From contig WGLY01000032.1 of NCBI GenBank assembly GCA_016125335.1, positions 1 to 64,000 of the forward strand: a DNA stretch of 64,000 nucleotides, given 5' to 3'. Below the pieces are notes generated by a model, which saw only the letters and a list, made by a program, of their open reading frames with translations, did not search any database and had not been told where the DNA came from. Positions 35,601 through 42,636 of this stretch are shown piece by piece (within the stretch, counting starts at the first letter, position 1; the number at the start of each line of letters is the position of its first letter). Origin of the DNA: Frankiales bacterium. GTDB lineage: Bacteria; Actinomycetota; Actinomycetes; S36-B12; CAIYMF01. The position numbers and the translations under genes are program-made.

Positions 35601-36004
35601 AGTCCCAGCGGGCGGAGCTCGAGCGGGTGCCGTTCTGGGCCCGCAAACGCCGCACCACCGCAGAGGCTGCGGTGCGGCGCAGCGAAGGCGACCTCGACCA
35701 GGCTCTGACCTACCTCGGGACCCAGGACGCCACCGTCACCCAACACGCCGCCGTCGTCGACGCCGACACCACCCAGCGCGACAGCGACGAGACCCAGGCT
35801 CGGCGACGCCGCCGCCAGGAGTGGGCCACCTGGGACAGCAGAGACGTGAAGGACCCCAACGTCTACACCGGCCCCGACGACCCCCGGCTCCACCCCACCC
35901 AGCCCACGCGGGCACAGGAACCGTTCACCGTCGACCACGACCCACCCCACCGCAGCCACAGCCACGGCCACCGCTATGGACGCGACCACGGGATCAGCCG
36001 ATGA
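32615..36004 (+). CDS. MobF (TrwC/TraI-type) relaxase-helicase, element A
   Basis: A 1129-residue conjugative relaxase. The GTG start yields MLSSAKIGRSSWRYYQ, with candidate catalytic tyrosines near residues 14-15 and 27-28. The metal-binding histidine triad is seen as LHTHALVVN (about 165-168), with the MobF signature YDLTFSAPKSVS near 88. The helicase half has Walker A APAGAGKTTT (about 487) and Walker B VVVDEASML. After about residue 850 comes a Pro-rich linker and a coiled-coil-like charged tail (about 940-1060). It should nick and lead one strand of element A during mobilisation. It stands 179 bases upstream of the excisionase-like gene. Confidence 0.93.
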   Translation: MLSSAKIGRSSWRYYQRSVAGGACEYYAEHGDTPGRWHGSGLAQLGLTAGAEVQERELEALFGRALSPTTGVALGSAWRADAVTGYDLTFSAPKSVSTLWALGDARTMAAIDAAHAAAVNAALGYLETHASLSRRGRDGVEQISLAGFTAACFDHRTSRTGDPQLHTHALVVNKVRCVDGAWRTLDGHEIFHHKKSAGVIYQTALRAELSARLPVSFGPVSEHGQAEIAGVPEPLMAAWSSRTSAVMADAVPTIADAEDALGRPVSAAERARIIKTAVLSTRPAKDAPVPEGDRRALWAAQAAALGFEADAVTDSVRTANAQARNVPVPSGWSGAVLVDSVTEVGRRKAIWSRADLAVAVASRVPTTGDPRLRSAADAVAWVEEITDLALTEVGLSGAVSLGADPSGVSARASDARYASRELVETEARILDRAVTGGFRSPERLRPDFVALLLSGEAGLSEEQARAVVRLIATRDLVTVMTAPAGAGKTTTLAAATVVWGNDWKDVTALAPSARAAAELAKATGAPGQTVARWLLNEATNPTPVKVPSDPGYMRREVVVVDEASMLTTADLDALTAYVAKHRARLVLVGDPGQIGAVNAPGGMFEHLTHKLSGQVIELTELHRFTHPWEAAATLRLRAGDAGVLDIYAQRGRVHPAASSEDAADAVFDRWHTATITGRDALMLARAWTDVNALNARARAVAIATGAVTGPNLAVIATRSASTRGQVEQRSWRAGDVLLAKKNDSRTRIGGETLRNGDRFRVLAASDTGGLVVADLRGRGTLTLPGAYLARHAEYGWAATIDGAQGATADVGIVLARAGLDREHLYVAMSRGRLENHVHTTPELATGDAGPHRHPPTASGTKAGAGPGSRPYPGPLAAGLAEDGQEPWPGSRQGVPAQGDAMTSSSPGVQLARPDLDAALAMLARAVATSGRERAAHALLDPPVHAAREAAWAREEAARPSPAIPREHQRNRDALAGARARRDMAADHVTRVRTELESQRAELERVPFWARKRRTTAEAAVRRSEGDLDQALTYLGTQDATVTQHAAVVDADTTQRDSDETQARRRRRQEWATWDSRDVKDPNVYTGPDDPRLHPTQPTRAQEPFTVDHDPPHRSHSHGHRYGRDHGISR

Positions 36005-36134
36005 CCCCGCAGGAACGCCGCGTTTCACCACCACGCGAGAGCAGACGGACGTGCGCGGACGGCGATGCGGATCGTGTCCGGATCGTGGCCCAGCGAACTC
36101 GGTGTTGCCGATATGTCGTGCACACCTCCAGATA

Positions 36135-36150
36135 GAGGGACTCATCAGTC
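36135..36150. promoter_or_regulatory. Inverted repeat upstream of xis-int, element A
   Basis: GGGACT-CATC-AGTCCC, a perfect 6-bp inverted repeat with a 4-base loop, lies 34 bases before the excisionase-like start and may be an operator or part of an RNA hairpin. CGGAGGCCGAG at the gene start serves as ribosome site. Confidence 0.4.
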
Positions 36151-36183
36151 CCGAGCCCGAGACAACCCCACCCGGAGGCCGAG

Positions 36184-36537
36184 ATGAACCGCAATGAGCT
36201 CGACGAACTCCCACCCGTCCTGGACGTCCCCACCGCCGCGAAGGTCCTCGGCATCGGCCGCTCGCTGGCCTACGAGCTGGTCCGCCGAGGGGAGTGGCCC
36301 ACCACCGTGCTCCACGTGGGGACGTTGATCAAGATCCCGACCGAGCCGCTCGTCCGCCTGCTCGGTGCCGAACGGGAACCCGCCTCTGACGCGGGACCCG
36401 GGCAGGGTGCGAGTCACGTCCACGGAACCATCGCGAGGGCGTTGCCGGTGTCGGCGGCGGAGCCGACAATCAACGACGGGACCCACGGGCAGGCGCCTGT
36501 GCCAGTGGTTCGGGGATCGAGGAGGGGTGTCGCATGA
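36184..36537 (+). CDS. xis: Excisionase-like HTH protein, element A
   Basis: A 117-residue protein with a MerR/excisionase-type helix-turn-helix at about 12-60 (LDVPTAAKVLGIGRSLAYELVRRGEWPTT, then LIKIPTEPLVRLLG). The remaining half is a Gly/Pro/Ala-rich tail. Its end overlaps the integrase ATG by four bases. Proteins of this family bend attachment DNA and direct excision; they may also regulate int. The symbol is assigned by position and fold. Confidence 0.82.
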   Translation: MNRNELDELPPVLDVPTAAKVLGIGRSLAYELVRRGEWPTTVLHVGTLIKIPTEPLVRLLGAEREPASDAGPGQGASHVHGTIARALPVSAAEPTINDGTHGQAPVPVVRGSRRGVA

Positions 36538-38261
36538 GTGGCGGGTTCACCTTCAAGCGCTGCCCCTGCGCGCCGGTGACGAACGAGGCCGGGAAGGTGT
36601 TGGCGTGCAAGCGCAAGCACGGCAGCTGGTACTTCGCCGCCGAGACCCGCAGCACCGACGGGAAACGCCGCCAGGTCAAGCGGGGCGGGTTCGCGACCCA
36701 GGCCGACGCCCAGGCCGCGCTGACCGCGTTCGCGGAAGCGCAGAACACCGGCGCCTGGACCGATGACCGCAACCTCACGGTGAGCGAGTTCCTCACCGAC
36801 TGGCTGGCCAAGAAGGTCGCCAACGGCCTGCGCCCGACGACCGAGCGCTCCTACCGCTGGCACATCACCGGCTACATCACCCCCGTCATCGGCAACCTCC
36901 GCCTGCGCGACGTGCGACCTCCGCACGTCGAGGAAGTCCTCCGCCTCGCGGCCGTGCCGAAGGAGAAGGGGCGCACGCCGGGGCCGGCGACGGTGCGGCG
37001 CATCCACGCCACCATGCGCTCCGCGTTCGCCAGCGCCAAGCGGGCCCGCTACATCCCCTACAACCCCGCCGTCGACGTCGAACTCCCCCGGGTTACCCGA
37101 CCCCACGTGCAACCGTGGGAAGCCGACGAGCTCGGTGCGTTCCTCGACCACTGCGCCTCAGACCCCCTCGGCCCGCTCTACGAGGTCGCGGCCTTCACCG
37201 GCCTACGACGTGGTGAGCTCCTCGGCCTGCGGTGGGACGACATCGACGTCGAACGGTCCCGGCTGGTCGTCCGCCGTCAGATCGTGCAGCTCGGTCACGC
37301 CACACACGTCGGCCCGGTCAAGACCGCCAGCGGTCAGGACCGTGTCGTCGACCTCGACGAAGCCACTATCGGTGCTCTGCTCAGCCACCAGCTTCGCCAG
37401 CAGCAGCAACGCGACGAGTGGGGGAGCGCCTGGGTCGACAGCGGCCACGTCTTCACCAAGGAGGACGGCTCGCCGCTGCACCCCGAGACCGTCACCAAAC
37501 GCTTCCGCGAACTCTCCGACGCTGCCGGGCTCCGACCGGTGCGGCTCCACGACCTACGCCACGGGCAGGCCAGCCTCATGCTCGCCGCCGGCGTCCCGAT
37601 GGCCGTTGTCAGCAAGCGACTCGGACACGGCTCACTCGCGATCACCTCGGACACCTACTCGCACCTACTCGAAGGGGTCGGCCAGCAAGCCGCCACCGCC
37701 GCAGCCGCCTTGGTCCCGCGCACAGACCGCCGAACCCAGAATGAACCCAGGTCCCCTGAAGACGCCCTCGAGGCAGGGTCTCTGGAGGCTCTGTCTATGG
37801 GTTCAGAAGACGAGCCCAAATCGGGTATCGCCGCAGGTGAAACAGCAGAGGCCCGGTCCGAAGACCGAGCCTCTGCACACGTACGCCGCGTAGGACTTGA
37901 ACCTACAACCCGCGGATTAAGAGAGGGCTCGGAGCGCATTCGGCGGAAGTCCCGAAAGTGCATTTCCGCAGGTCAGGGCAACATGCGCACGTCCGCGTTC
38001 GTGCGCGAATCGACCGGAACTGCCGAGAATGGCAACCAGAATGGCACCAATGATCTTGGTGGCTCGAGGTCACATCGAGCCCGGCATGGGCAGCAGTCGG
38101 AGCACCTCGATGGTGCCGACCTCATGGTGCGGGTGCGCGGCGAGGATCTGCTGGACGGCGTCGTCATCTTCGGCTTCCAGGATGGAGTATCCGCCCACCC
38201 AACCCGCTGGACCGGGGTCGCCGTCGGAGACAGGCTGAGTGGGGGAGCCCCAGTCGACTAG
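36534..38261 (+). CDS. int: Tyrosine-recombinase integrase, element A (frame reads through attachment site)
   Basis: Site-specific recombinase with an N-terminal zinc-finger-like CPCAPVT...C patch, a SAM-like arm/core-binding region (about 80-170) and the catalytic domain: TGLRRGE (R225), HDLRHG (H339, R342, H343), then GHGS and nucleophile DTYSH (Y375). The natural protein should end soon after about 440. The frame instead runs on through the terminator hairpin and DR2 (codons 450-464) into element B, to codon 575, overlapping the YCII gene on the other strand. In an excised circle the frame would meet the left end of A and stop after 479 codons (TGA corresponding to 7933-7935). ATG overlaps the excisionase-like gene. 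Confidence 0.9.
   Translation: MSGGFTFKRCPCAPVTNEAGKVLACKRKHGSWYFAAETRSTDGKRRQVKRGGFATQADAQAALTAFAEAQNTGAWTDDRNLTVSEFLTDWLAKKVANGLRPTTERSYRWHITGYITPVIGNLRLRDVRPPHVEEVLRLAAVPKEKGRTPGPATVRRIHATMRSAFASAKRARYIPYNPAVDVELPRVTRPHVQPWEADELGAFLDHCASDPLGPLYEVAAFTGLRRGELLGLRWDDIDVERSRLVVRRQIVQLGHATHVGPVKTASGQDRVVDLDEATIGALLSHQLRQQQQRDEWGSAWVDSGHVFTKEDGSPLHPETVTKRFRELSDAAGLRPVRLHDLRHGQASLMLAAGVPMAVVSKRLGHGSLAITSDTYSHLLEGVGQQAATAAAALVPRTDRRTQNEPRSPEDALEAGSLEALSMGSEDEPKSGIAAGETAEARSEDRASAHVRRVGLEPTTRGLREGSERIRRKSRKCISAGQGNMRTSAFVRESTGTAENGNQNGTNDLGGSRSHRARHGQQSEHLDGADLMVRVRGEDLLDGVVIFGFQDGVSAHPTRWTGVAVGDRLSGGAPVD
37732..37750 (+). other. Candidate integrase arm site, element A right arm
   Basis: GAACCCAGAATGAACCCAG, 130 bases left of DR2, in the 3' part of the integrase gene. 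It matches GAACACAGAATGAACACAG located 129 bases right of DR1 and of DR3. Its role as an arm-type integrase site is inferred from the mirrored spacing. Confidence 0.5.
37845..37876. terminator. Hairpin terminator next to second tRNA repeat
   Basis: Stem GCAGAGGCCCGGTC / GACCGAGCCTCTGC (13 of 14 pairs) with loop CGAA, four bases left of DR2. It occupies the same place as the hairpins beside DR1 and DR3 but has a different sequence, so each element seems to bring its own terminator for the tRNA it restores. Confidence 0.7.
37881..37923 (-). repeat. Attachment repeat DR2 (tRNA-Lys(CTT) 3' fragment)
   Basis: The same 43 bases as DR1 and DR3. It lies inside the extended integrase frame of element A and forms the A/B junction. 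The 5' half of the tRNA is missing on its right side, so it is not a working tRNA gene. Confidence 0.8.
37963..38049 (+). other. Candidate arm sites of integrase B, left arm of element B
   Basis: TTTCCGCAGGTCA at 37963-37975 is 39 bases right of DR2, and GCAACCAGAATGGCACCA at 38032-38049 is 108 bases right of it. Both recur on the left side of DR3 (57120-57132, also 39 bases away, and 57037-57054, 117 bases away). Their place at matched distances on the two ends of element B suggests arm-type sites for its integrase. Confidence 0.5.
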
Positions 38262-38390
38262 AGCATCGCCGGCCGACGCGCCCCAGGCCATCCAAGCCTC
38301 CATGCCGGCCTGTCGCTGTTCCGGGGTGCCGGCGGCCATCTGCTCGCCTGCGGTCATGGTGGATCGGTAGAGCACGAGGTACTTCTCCAC
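38070..38390 (-). CDS. YCII-related (DGPF-type) protein
   Basis: A 106-residue protein with the YCII/DGPF fold: KYLVLYRSTM at the start, PEQRQAGMEAWMAWGA in the middle and GYSILEAEDDDAVQQILAAHPH near the end. GTG start with GGAGGTAGCACC upstream. Family members are small cytosolic proteins, often beside sigma factors, with no settled function. Its 3' half lies antisense to the run-on end of the element A integrase, which argues that the integrase tail there is accidental. Confidence 0.85.
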   Translation of the reverse strand: MEKYLVLYRSTMTAGEQMAAGTPEQRQAGMEAWMAWGASAGDALVDWGSPTQPVSDGDPGPAGWVGGYSILEAEDDDAVQQILAAHPHHEVGTIEVLRLLPMPGSM

Positions 38391-38552
38391 GGTGCTACCT
38401 CCGAGAGCGCCTGGTCTGAGAGAGGTCAGTATCGCCGCGCTGTGTCCGCCAGGCCTAGAGTCGCGTCAGATCATGTTGTCGACCGCCCGTTCCAGGCAGT
38501 GAACGACGGCCCGTCATGGCACGCATCGGTCGGTTCGTATCGGAGGTCGTAG

Positions 38553-38918
38553 GTGGAGATCCCCAGGATGACCGACGAGGACAAGGCGCGGTTCCTCGCG
38601 CTGGTCCCGGACCGGCCAGACGTCGTCGTGAAGCCGATGTTCGGCAACCTCGGGGCGTACGTGAACGGCAACATGTTCATGGGCTCGTTCGGTGGTGACG
38701 TCGGCGTGAAGCTGTCGGCTGAGGACCGTGAGGCCCTGCTGGCGATCGCGGGAGCCGGCCCGTTCGGGCCGCCGGAGCGTCCGATGGGCGGCTACGTCAC
38801 GCTGCCCTCGGCGTGGCGCTCGCCACGCTCGAAGGCGACCTCGTGGATCGCCCGGTCCCTGGCGTTCGTGGCGGAGATGCCGCCCAAGGCCGCGAAACCG
38901 CGGAAGCAGCGGGCCTGA
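38553..38918 (+). CDS. TfoX/Sxy N-terminal domain protein
   Basis: A 121-residue protein with the TfoX N-terminal domain: VVVKPMFGNLGAYVNGNMFMGSFGGDVGVKLS and later GYVTLPSAW. The C-terminal TfoX domain is absent and the end is Lys/Arg-rich. The GTG start has GGAGG seven bases upstream; an ATG at 38568 would shorten it by five residues. TfoX relates to competence control in Proteobacteria; single-domain forms in actinobacteria have unknown function. Confidence 0.85.
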   Translation: MEIPRMTDEDKARFLALVPDRPDVVVKPMFGNLGAYVNGNMFMGSFGGDVGVKLSAEDREALLAIAGAGPFGPPERPMGGYVTLPSAWRSPRSKATSWIARSLAFVAEMPPKAAKPRKQRA

Positions 38919-38954
38919 GGCGGGCGCACCTCGGCAGGTGGCCACGTGGCGCGT

Positions 38955-39227
38955 TCAGTCGGAGCGCGTAGATCGGAAGCCGGACAGGAACCCGATGCTC
39001 GAGACGACGTAGGGGATCGCGTAGTTGGCGGCCACGCGCGCCGCGGTCGCAGGGCTGTGATCACCCGAGGTCAGCACGGCGAACTGGTTGACCACGGTGA
39101 GCAGGGTTCCGACGACGAGTGCGATCCGGGCGGCGGGGCGAACCGTTCGGCCCCGCGCGATGAGTGTGGCGCACTCGCTCCATCTCGACCACGCCAGATC
39201 CGTCGCTCGTTCCTCGGCAACGCCCAT
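38955..39227 (-). CDS. nrtS: NrtS-like small nitrate/nitrite transporter
   Basis: A 90-residue membrane protein with two helices. The first (RIALVVGTLLTVVNQFAVL, about 34-52) and second (ANYAIPYVVSSIGFLSG, about 67-83) match the NrtS pattern, including VVGTLL-xx-NQ and the IPY-VSS segment. NrtS is a small nitrate/nitrite transporter described in marine bacteria and cyanobacteria. AAGGAG lies before the ATG. Its presence in element B, next to element A with nar genes, suggests a shared theme of nitrate use. Recognition is by motif only. Confidence 0.7.
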   Translation of the reverse strand: MGVAEERATDLAWSRWSECATLIARGRTVRPAARIALVVGTLLTVVNQFAVLTSGDHSPATAARVAANYAIPYVVSSIGFLSGFRSTRSD

Positions 39228-39390
39228 GGTCCACTCCTTGTCCGCCGGCTCGGGAACCCTGCGGGAATGGCCGACGATTCCCGACGGGTTCCCGGGCCGT
39301 CCGGACGAACGTGGGCTGGCCCACCGACGAGTGCCGCGAACGCTCCTACCGTCGTCACGCTCGTCCGAGCACGTAACCAGAGGAGACGAC

Positions 39391-39849
39391 ATGACCACGA
39401 CTACATCCACCACGGTCGCCAAGGTCGGCGCATCGCCCGCATCGCGCACCGTCGTCGCGGGGGTCGTCGGAGGCCTCGCCGGCGGCATGGTCTTCGGGAT
39501 GATGATGCAGATGATGGGCTTCATCCCGATGATCGCGGCGCTGGTAGGGAGCAGCTCGGTCGCTGTCGGTTGGGTGGTGCACCTGGCCATCTCGGCTGTC
39601 ATCGGCGCGTTGTTCGGGTTGCTGCTCGCGGGGCGCGCTCTGCGACTCGGCGCTTACGCGGGCGCCGGTCTTGTCTACGGGGTGGTGTGGTGGGTGCTCG
39701 GCCCGCTCGTGCTGATGCCGGCCAAGCTCGGGATGCCGCTGTTCCAGTTCAACGACACCGTCTGGAAGTCCTTGATGGGGCACATGATCTACGGTCTCGT
39801 GCTCGGCTTGGTCGCCGGATGGGTCGTGCGCCGGAACGCGGATGCCTGA
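39391..39849 (+). CDS. Small four-helix membrane protein
   Basis: A 152-residue membrane protein with four hydrophobic segments, rich in Gly and Met (GGLAGGMVFGMMMQMMGFIPM; VHLAISAVIGALFG; GLVYGVVWWVLGPLVLMP; GLVLGLVAGWVV). It resembles small DUF6789-type membrane proteins. AGAGGAGACGAC precedes the ATG, and it overlaps the thioredoxin-like gene. No function is known. Confidence 0.75.
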   Translation: MTTTTSTTVAKVGASPASRTVVAGVVGGLAGGMVFGMMMQMMGFIPMIAALVGSSSVAVGWVVHLAISAVIGALFGLLLAGRALRLGAYAGAGLVYGVVWWVLGPLVLMPAKLGMPLFQFNDTVWKSLMGHMIYGLVLGLVAGWVVRRNADA

Positions 39850-40111
39850 CCGTTCGGGGAGTGGCCAGCGGCTCACCGTGCTGGTGTCCGGCGACTGTCC
39901 CGGGTGCGGTACGGCACGGTCGGTCGCCGCTGACGTCGCCCGCGCGCTGCCTGCCGTGGAGGTCGAGGTCGTCGACGTCGACCTCCACGGCGTCCCATCC
40001 GGGCTCGCGTTCGTAGGCACGCCGACCTACGTGCTCGACGATCGGGTGGTCTCGTTGGGGAACCCGCGTGCGGAGGACCTGGTGACCCTCATCGATGGAG
40101 CGCGACGGTGA
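39842..40111 (+). CDS. Thioredoxin/glutaredoxin-like protein
   Basis: An 89-residue thioredoxin-fold protein. It has a CPGC active site in VSGDCPGCGTARSVA near residue 19, the beta strand VEVEVVDVDLHG and the cis-proline motif GTPTYVLDD. It should work as a small thiol-disulfide oxidoreductase. It overlaps the membrane protein on its left and the Crp/Fnr gene on its right, so all three form one operon. Confidence 0.85.
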   Translation: MPDRSGSGQRLTVLVSGDCPGCGTARSVAADVARALPAVEVEVVDVDLHGVPSGLAFVGTPTYVLDDRVVSLGNPRAEDLVTLIDGARR

Positions 40112-40854
40112 CGACGGCCGCCCGGCCGCCGGGTTGGAGTCCGGATCGCTGGGCGCCCGAGTGGCGGTTGGCGGAGGTCGACATCTTCCGGGACCTGCCT
40201 GCGTCGGACATGGAACGGATCGCCCGGGCCGCACCCATGCGCGAGGTCGGGGCGTCGACCGTTGTGTATCGCCCCGGCGATGAGCACCCGGTGCTGTTCA
40301 TCCTCAAACGTGGACGGGTACGGGTCTACCGGTTGGCCGAGGATGGCCGCAGTCTGACGATGTCGATCGTCGAGCGTGGCGAGATCTTCGGTGAGATGCC
40401 CGAGCTCGGCCTGCGCATGGCGGGCTCGGGGGCGGAGACCCTCGAGCCGAGCCTGGTCTGCCTCATGAGCCGTGACGACGTGGAGCGGCTCGTGCTCGGC
40501 GACGGGCGGGTTGCTGCCAGGCTGGCCACGACGTTGGGGGAGCGCGTGTCGGAGCTCGAACGCCGGCTCGAGGACGCGGTGTTCCGCTCGGTCCCGTCGC
40601 GCGTGGCCTCGACTCTCGCGCTGTTGGCAGGCTCCGGCGACGACGACGTGAGGTTGACCCACGAGCAGCTCGCCGACCTGGTGGGGACCACGCGCGAGAC
40701 GGTGACAAAGGTGCTCGGCGACCTGCGGGGCCGGGGGCTGGTGACGTCGAGGCGCGGGCGGATCCGCGTGCAGGACCGTGCTGCGCTGGCCGATCTCGCG
40801 ACGTCGGGTGGATCGACGGCCGTGACCGGCGGGCACGCGGTAAGGCGGGCCTGA
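40108..40854 (+). CDS. Crp/Fnr-family transcriptional regulator
   Basis: A 248-residue regulator. It has a cyclic-nucleotide-binding-like domain (about 25-140: IFRDLPASDMERIARAAPM, LFILKRGRVRVYRL, GEIFGEMPELGLRM), a dimerisation helix, and a winged helix (about 165-230: THEQLADLVGTTRETVTKVLGDLRGRGLV). The E/R-TTRETVTK recognition helix is typical of Crp-type DNA reading. No N-terminal Cys cluster of Fnr kind is present, so direct oxygen sensing is unlikely. GTG start, overlapping the thioredoxin gene. Confidence 0.9.
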   Translation: MTTAARPPGWSPDRWAPEWRLAEVDIFRDLPASDMERIARAAPMREVGASTVVYRPGDEHPVLFILKRGRVRVYRLAEDGRSLTMSIVERGEIFGEMPELGLRMAGSGAETLEPSLVCLMSRDDVERLVLGDGRVAARLATTLGERVSELERRLEDAVFRSVPSRVASTLALLAGSGDDDVRLTHEQLADLVGTTRETVTKVLGDLRGRGLVTSRRGRIRVQDRAALADLATSGGSTAVTGGHAVRRA

Positions 40855-40855
40855 G

Positions 40856-42277
40856 TCAGCGGGTGAGGGCTCGACGCGCGGCCAGAAGGGTGCGCACGGC
40901 CCTGGAGGCGGCGGGCGCGGCGAGCCCGGCGCGCACGACGTCGATGGCCGCGTTCCAGGGCCCGTCCCCGTACGTCGGGTACGGGTGAGTCGTCGCCGCG
41001 AGGTCCCGCGCTCGGAGCCCGAGGCGCACGGCCAGGGTCAGTTCGGCCAGGGACTCGCCGGCCCGAGGGCCGACGACGGTCGCTCCCACGATGCGGTTCC
41101 GTGCGTCGAGGTGGAGCCTCGCGAACCCTGCCGTCCTCCCGTCCGCCACGGCGCGGTCCACGTGATCGTGCAGCCGGGTCACCGAGCGAACGCCCGGGTC
41201 GTCGGCACCCGCGCCGACCGCCGCGACCTCCGGGTCGGTGAACGTCACCCGTGGCACCGCGCGCCCTGTGACGGCTCGTCGCAGGCCCAGGACGGCGTTG
41301 GTGGCGGCGATGCCGCCGTGGACGCCGGCGACGTGGGTGAGCTGCGGATGCCCGGTGAGGTCGCCCGCCGCCCAGATCCGAGCGTTGCTGGTGCGCAGGT
41401 GGCGGTCGACGACGACGTTGCCGCGCGCATCGCATCGGATCAATGCCCGGTCGAGGTCCAGACCGCTCGTGGCCGGTGTGCGACCGACCGCCACGAGGAT
41501 CCGGTCGAACGGCACGTGCTCGCTTCCACCGACGATCACGTCGCCCCCAGCGGGGGAACCTGTCACGGCCGTGACCGCGTGCCCGGTCAGGACCCGGACG
41601 CCGTCGCGGCGCAGCGCAGCGGTGACGAGCGCCGACGCGTCGGGGTCCTCACGGGGGAGCAGACGCAGCAACGACTCGATGACGGTGACGTCGCTGCCGA
41701 GTCGCGCGAACGCCTGCCCCAGCTCGCAGCCGATGCCGCCACCGCCCAGCACCACCAGGCGAGGGGGCAGGGCGTCGAGCTCCCACAGGGTGTCGCTGGT
41801 GAGCGGATCGACGTCGGCGAGCCCTGGGAGGGAGGGGATCGTGGGACGGGCACCGGTGGCCAGCACCGCGCGCTCGAAGGGCAGCGTCTCGTCGCCCACA
41901 GCCACGTCGCATGGTCCGGTGAACCGGGCGCGGCCGTGCACAACGCGTACGCCGGCTCGCTCCAAGGCCGCCGGGGCGTCGTCCGGCTCGATCGTGGCGA
42001 TCGCGGCACGCACGTGCTGCATCACGTCGGCGAAGCGCACGGTGACCGCCGCGTCGATACCGAGCGGCGCGGCGCCGCGCGCGTGTGCGGCAGCAGCCGC
42101 TGCGGCCAGCAACGCCTTCGACGGGACGCACCCGGTCCACAGGCAGTCGCCCCCGGTCCGTTGCTGCTCGACGAGCACGACCTCGGCACCTAGGGCCGCC
42201 GCCGTCGCCGCAGCCACGATCCCTGCGGTTCCTCCGCCTACCACCACGAGATCTGGCGCGCGCCTGCCCCTGGCCAT
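40856..42277 (-). CDS. FAD-dependent pyridine nucleotide-disulfide oxidoreductase (mercuric reductase-like)
   Basis: A 473-residue class I flavoprotein disulfide reductase. It shows the FAD-binding VVVGGGTAGIVAA motif (about 10), the redox-active GGDCLWTGCVPSK (CxxxxC, about 43-48), the NAD(P)H site VVLGGGGIGCELGQAFA, the second FAD motif RIWAAGDLTG and the C-terminal HPYPTYGD helping the active site. The C-terminal Cys pair of true MerA is absent and there are no mer genes nearby, so mercury reduction is unlikely. AAGGACGTCAGG precedes the ATG. It converges on the Crp/Fnr gene and diverges from the methyltransferase set. Confidence 0.88.
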   Translation of the reverse strand: MARGRRAPDLVVVGGGTAGIVAAATAAALGAEVVLVEQQRTGGDCLWTGCVPSKALLAAAAAAAHARGAAPLGIDAAVTVRFADVMQHVRAAIATIEPDDAPAALERAGVRVVHGRARFTGPCDVAVGDETLPFERAVLATGARPTIPSLPGLADVDPLTSDTLWELDALPPRLVVLGGGGIGCELGQAFARLGSDVTVIESLLRLLPREDPDASALVTAALRRDGVRVLTGHAVTAVTGSPAGGDVIVGGSEHVPFDRILVAVGRTPATSGLDLDRALIRCDARGNVVVDRHLRTSNARIWAAGDLTGHPQLTHVAGVHGGIAATNAVLGLRRAVTGRAVPRVTFTDPEVAAVGAGADDPGVRSVTRLHDHVDRAVADGRTAGFARLHLDARNRIVGATVVGPRAGESLAELTLAVRLGLRARDLAATTHPYPTYGDGPWNAAIDVVRAGLAAPAASRAVRTLLAARRALTR

Positions 42278-42426
42278 CCTGACGTCCTTCCGGGTCGCCG
42301 GCCGCCCTTGTCGCGTGCGCAACCCGATGACCTCCGGGATTGCTTCCCGACCGCGACGCCACCCGTCGGGAAGGAATCGGTCTGCCCGTCGGGTTGCTGC
42401 GTCGAGGTCGTCGCTGCGGAGGTGCC

Positions 42427-42636
42427 ATGCCCGAGACCATCCCGTCGTACACGCCCAGCTGGTGCGGCGACATCGAGGACGATGCCGCGGCTGCCGCACC
42501 GTTGATGCGAGGCAACGGCGGGAACCGATCAGTGTCGACGGTCGTGCTCCGCGACGCCGAGACGATCACCGAGCGGTCGATCTCTGAGCTGCTCGACTGG
42601 TTGCGGCCCGGGGGTGCCAGGTCGGGCGAGCGGTGA
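42427..42636 (+). CDS. Small protein of unknown function
   Basis: A 69-residue protein from an ATG with GGAGGTGCC directly upstream. The sequence has a WCGDIEDDAAAAAPL segment with one Cys and a hydrophobic C-terminal helix (ISELLDWLRPGG). Its stop overlaps the GTG of the methyltransferase by four bases, which supports its reality. No domain is recognised. Confidence 0.6.
   Translation: MPETIPSYTPSWCGDIEDDAAAAAPLMRGNGGNRSVSTVVLRDAETITERSISELLDWLRPGGARSGER

Larger units (their letters stand above)
7843..37923. mobile_element. Integrative element A (about 30 kb, nitrate respiration cargo)
   Basis: The segment is bounded by 43-bp direct repeats of a tRNA-Lys 3' part (7843-7885 and 37881-37923). 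At its right end it holds a MobF relaxase, an excisionase-like HTH gene and a tyrosine integrase, in that order, directly against the right repeat. Cargo includes an XRE remnant, a TIR protein, an IS110 transposase, narK/narK/moeA, narGHJI and hemerythrin/Rieske genes. No FtsK/TraB, VirB/VirD4 or replication gene is visible, which fits an integrative mobilizable element relying on a helper. That it is a single element rather than several fused ones is inferred. Confidence 0.75.

Noticed and set aside
37924-38261. Genuine C-terminal domain of integrase A
   Set aside because: The tail is encoded by element B DNA, overlaps the YCII gene antisense and has no similarity to integrase domains.
40856-42277. 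Mercuric reductase and a mercury resistance locus
   Set aside because: The C-terminal Cys pair of MerA is missing and there are no merR, merT or merP genes; the MerA-like call is kept at family level only.
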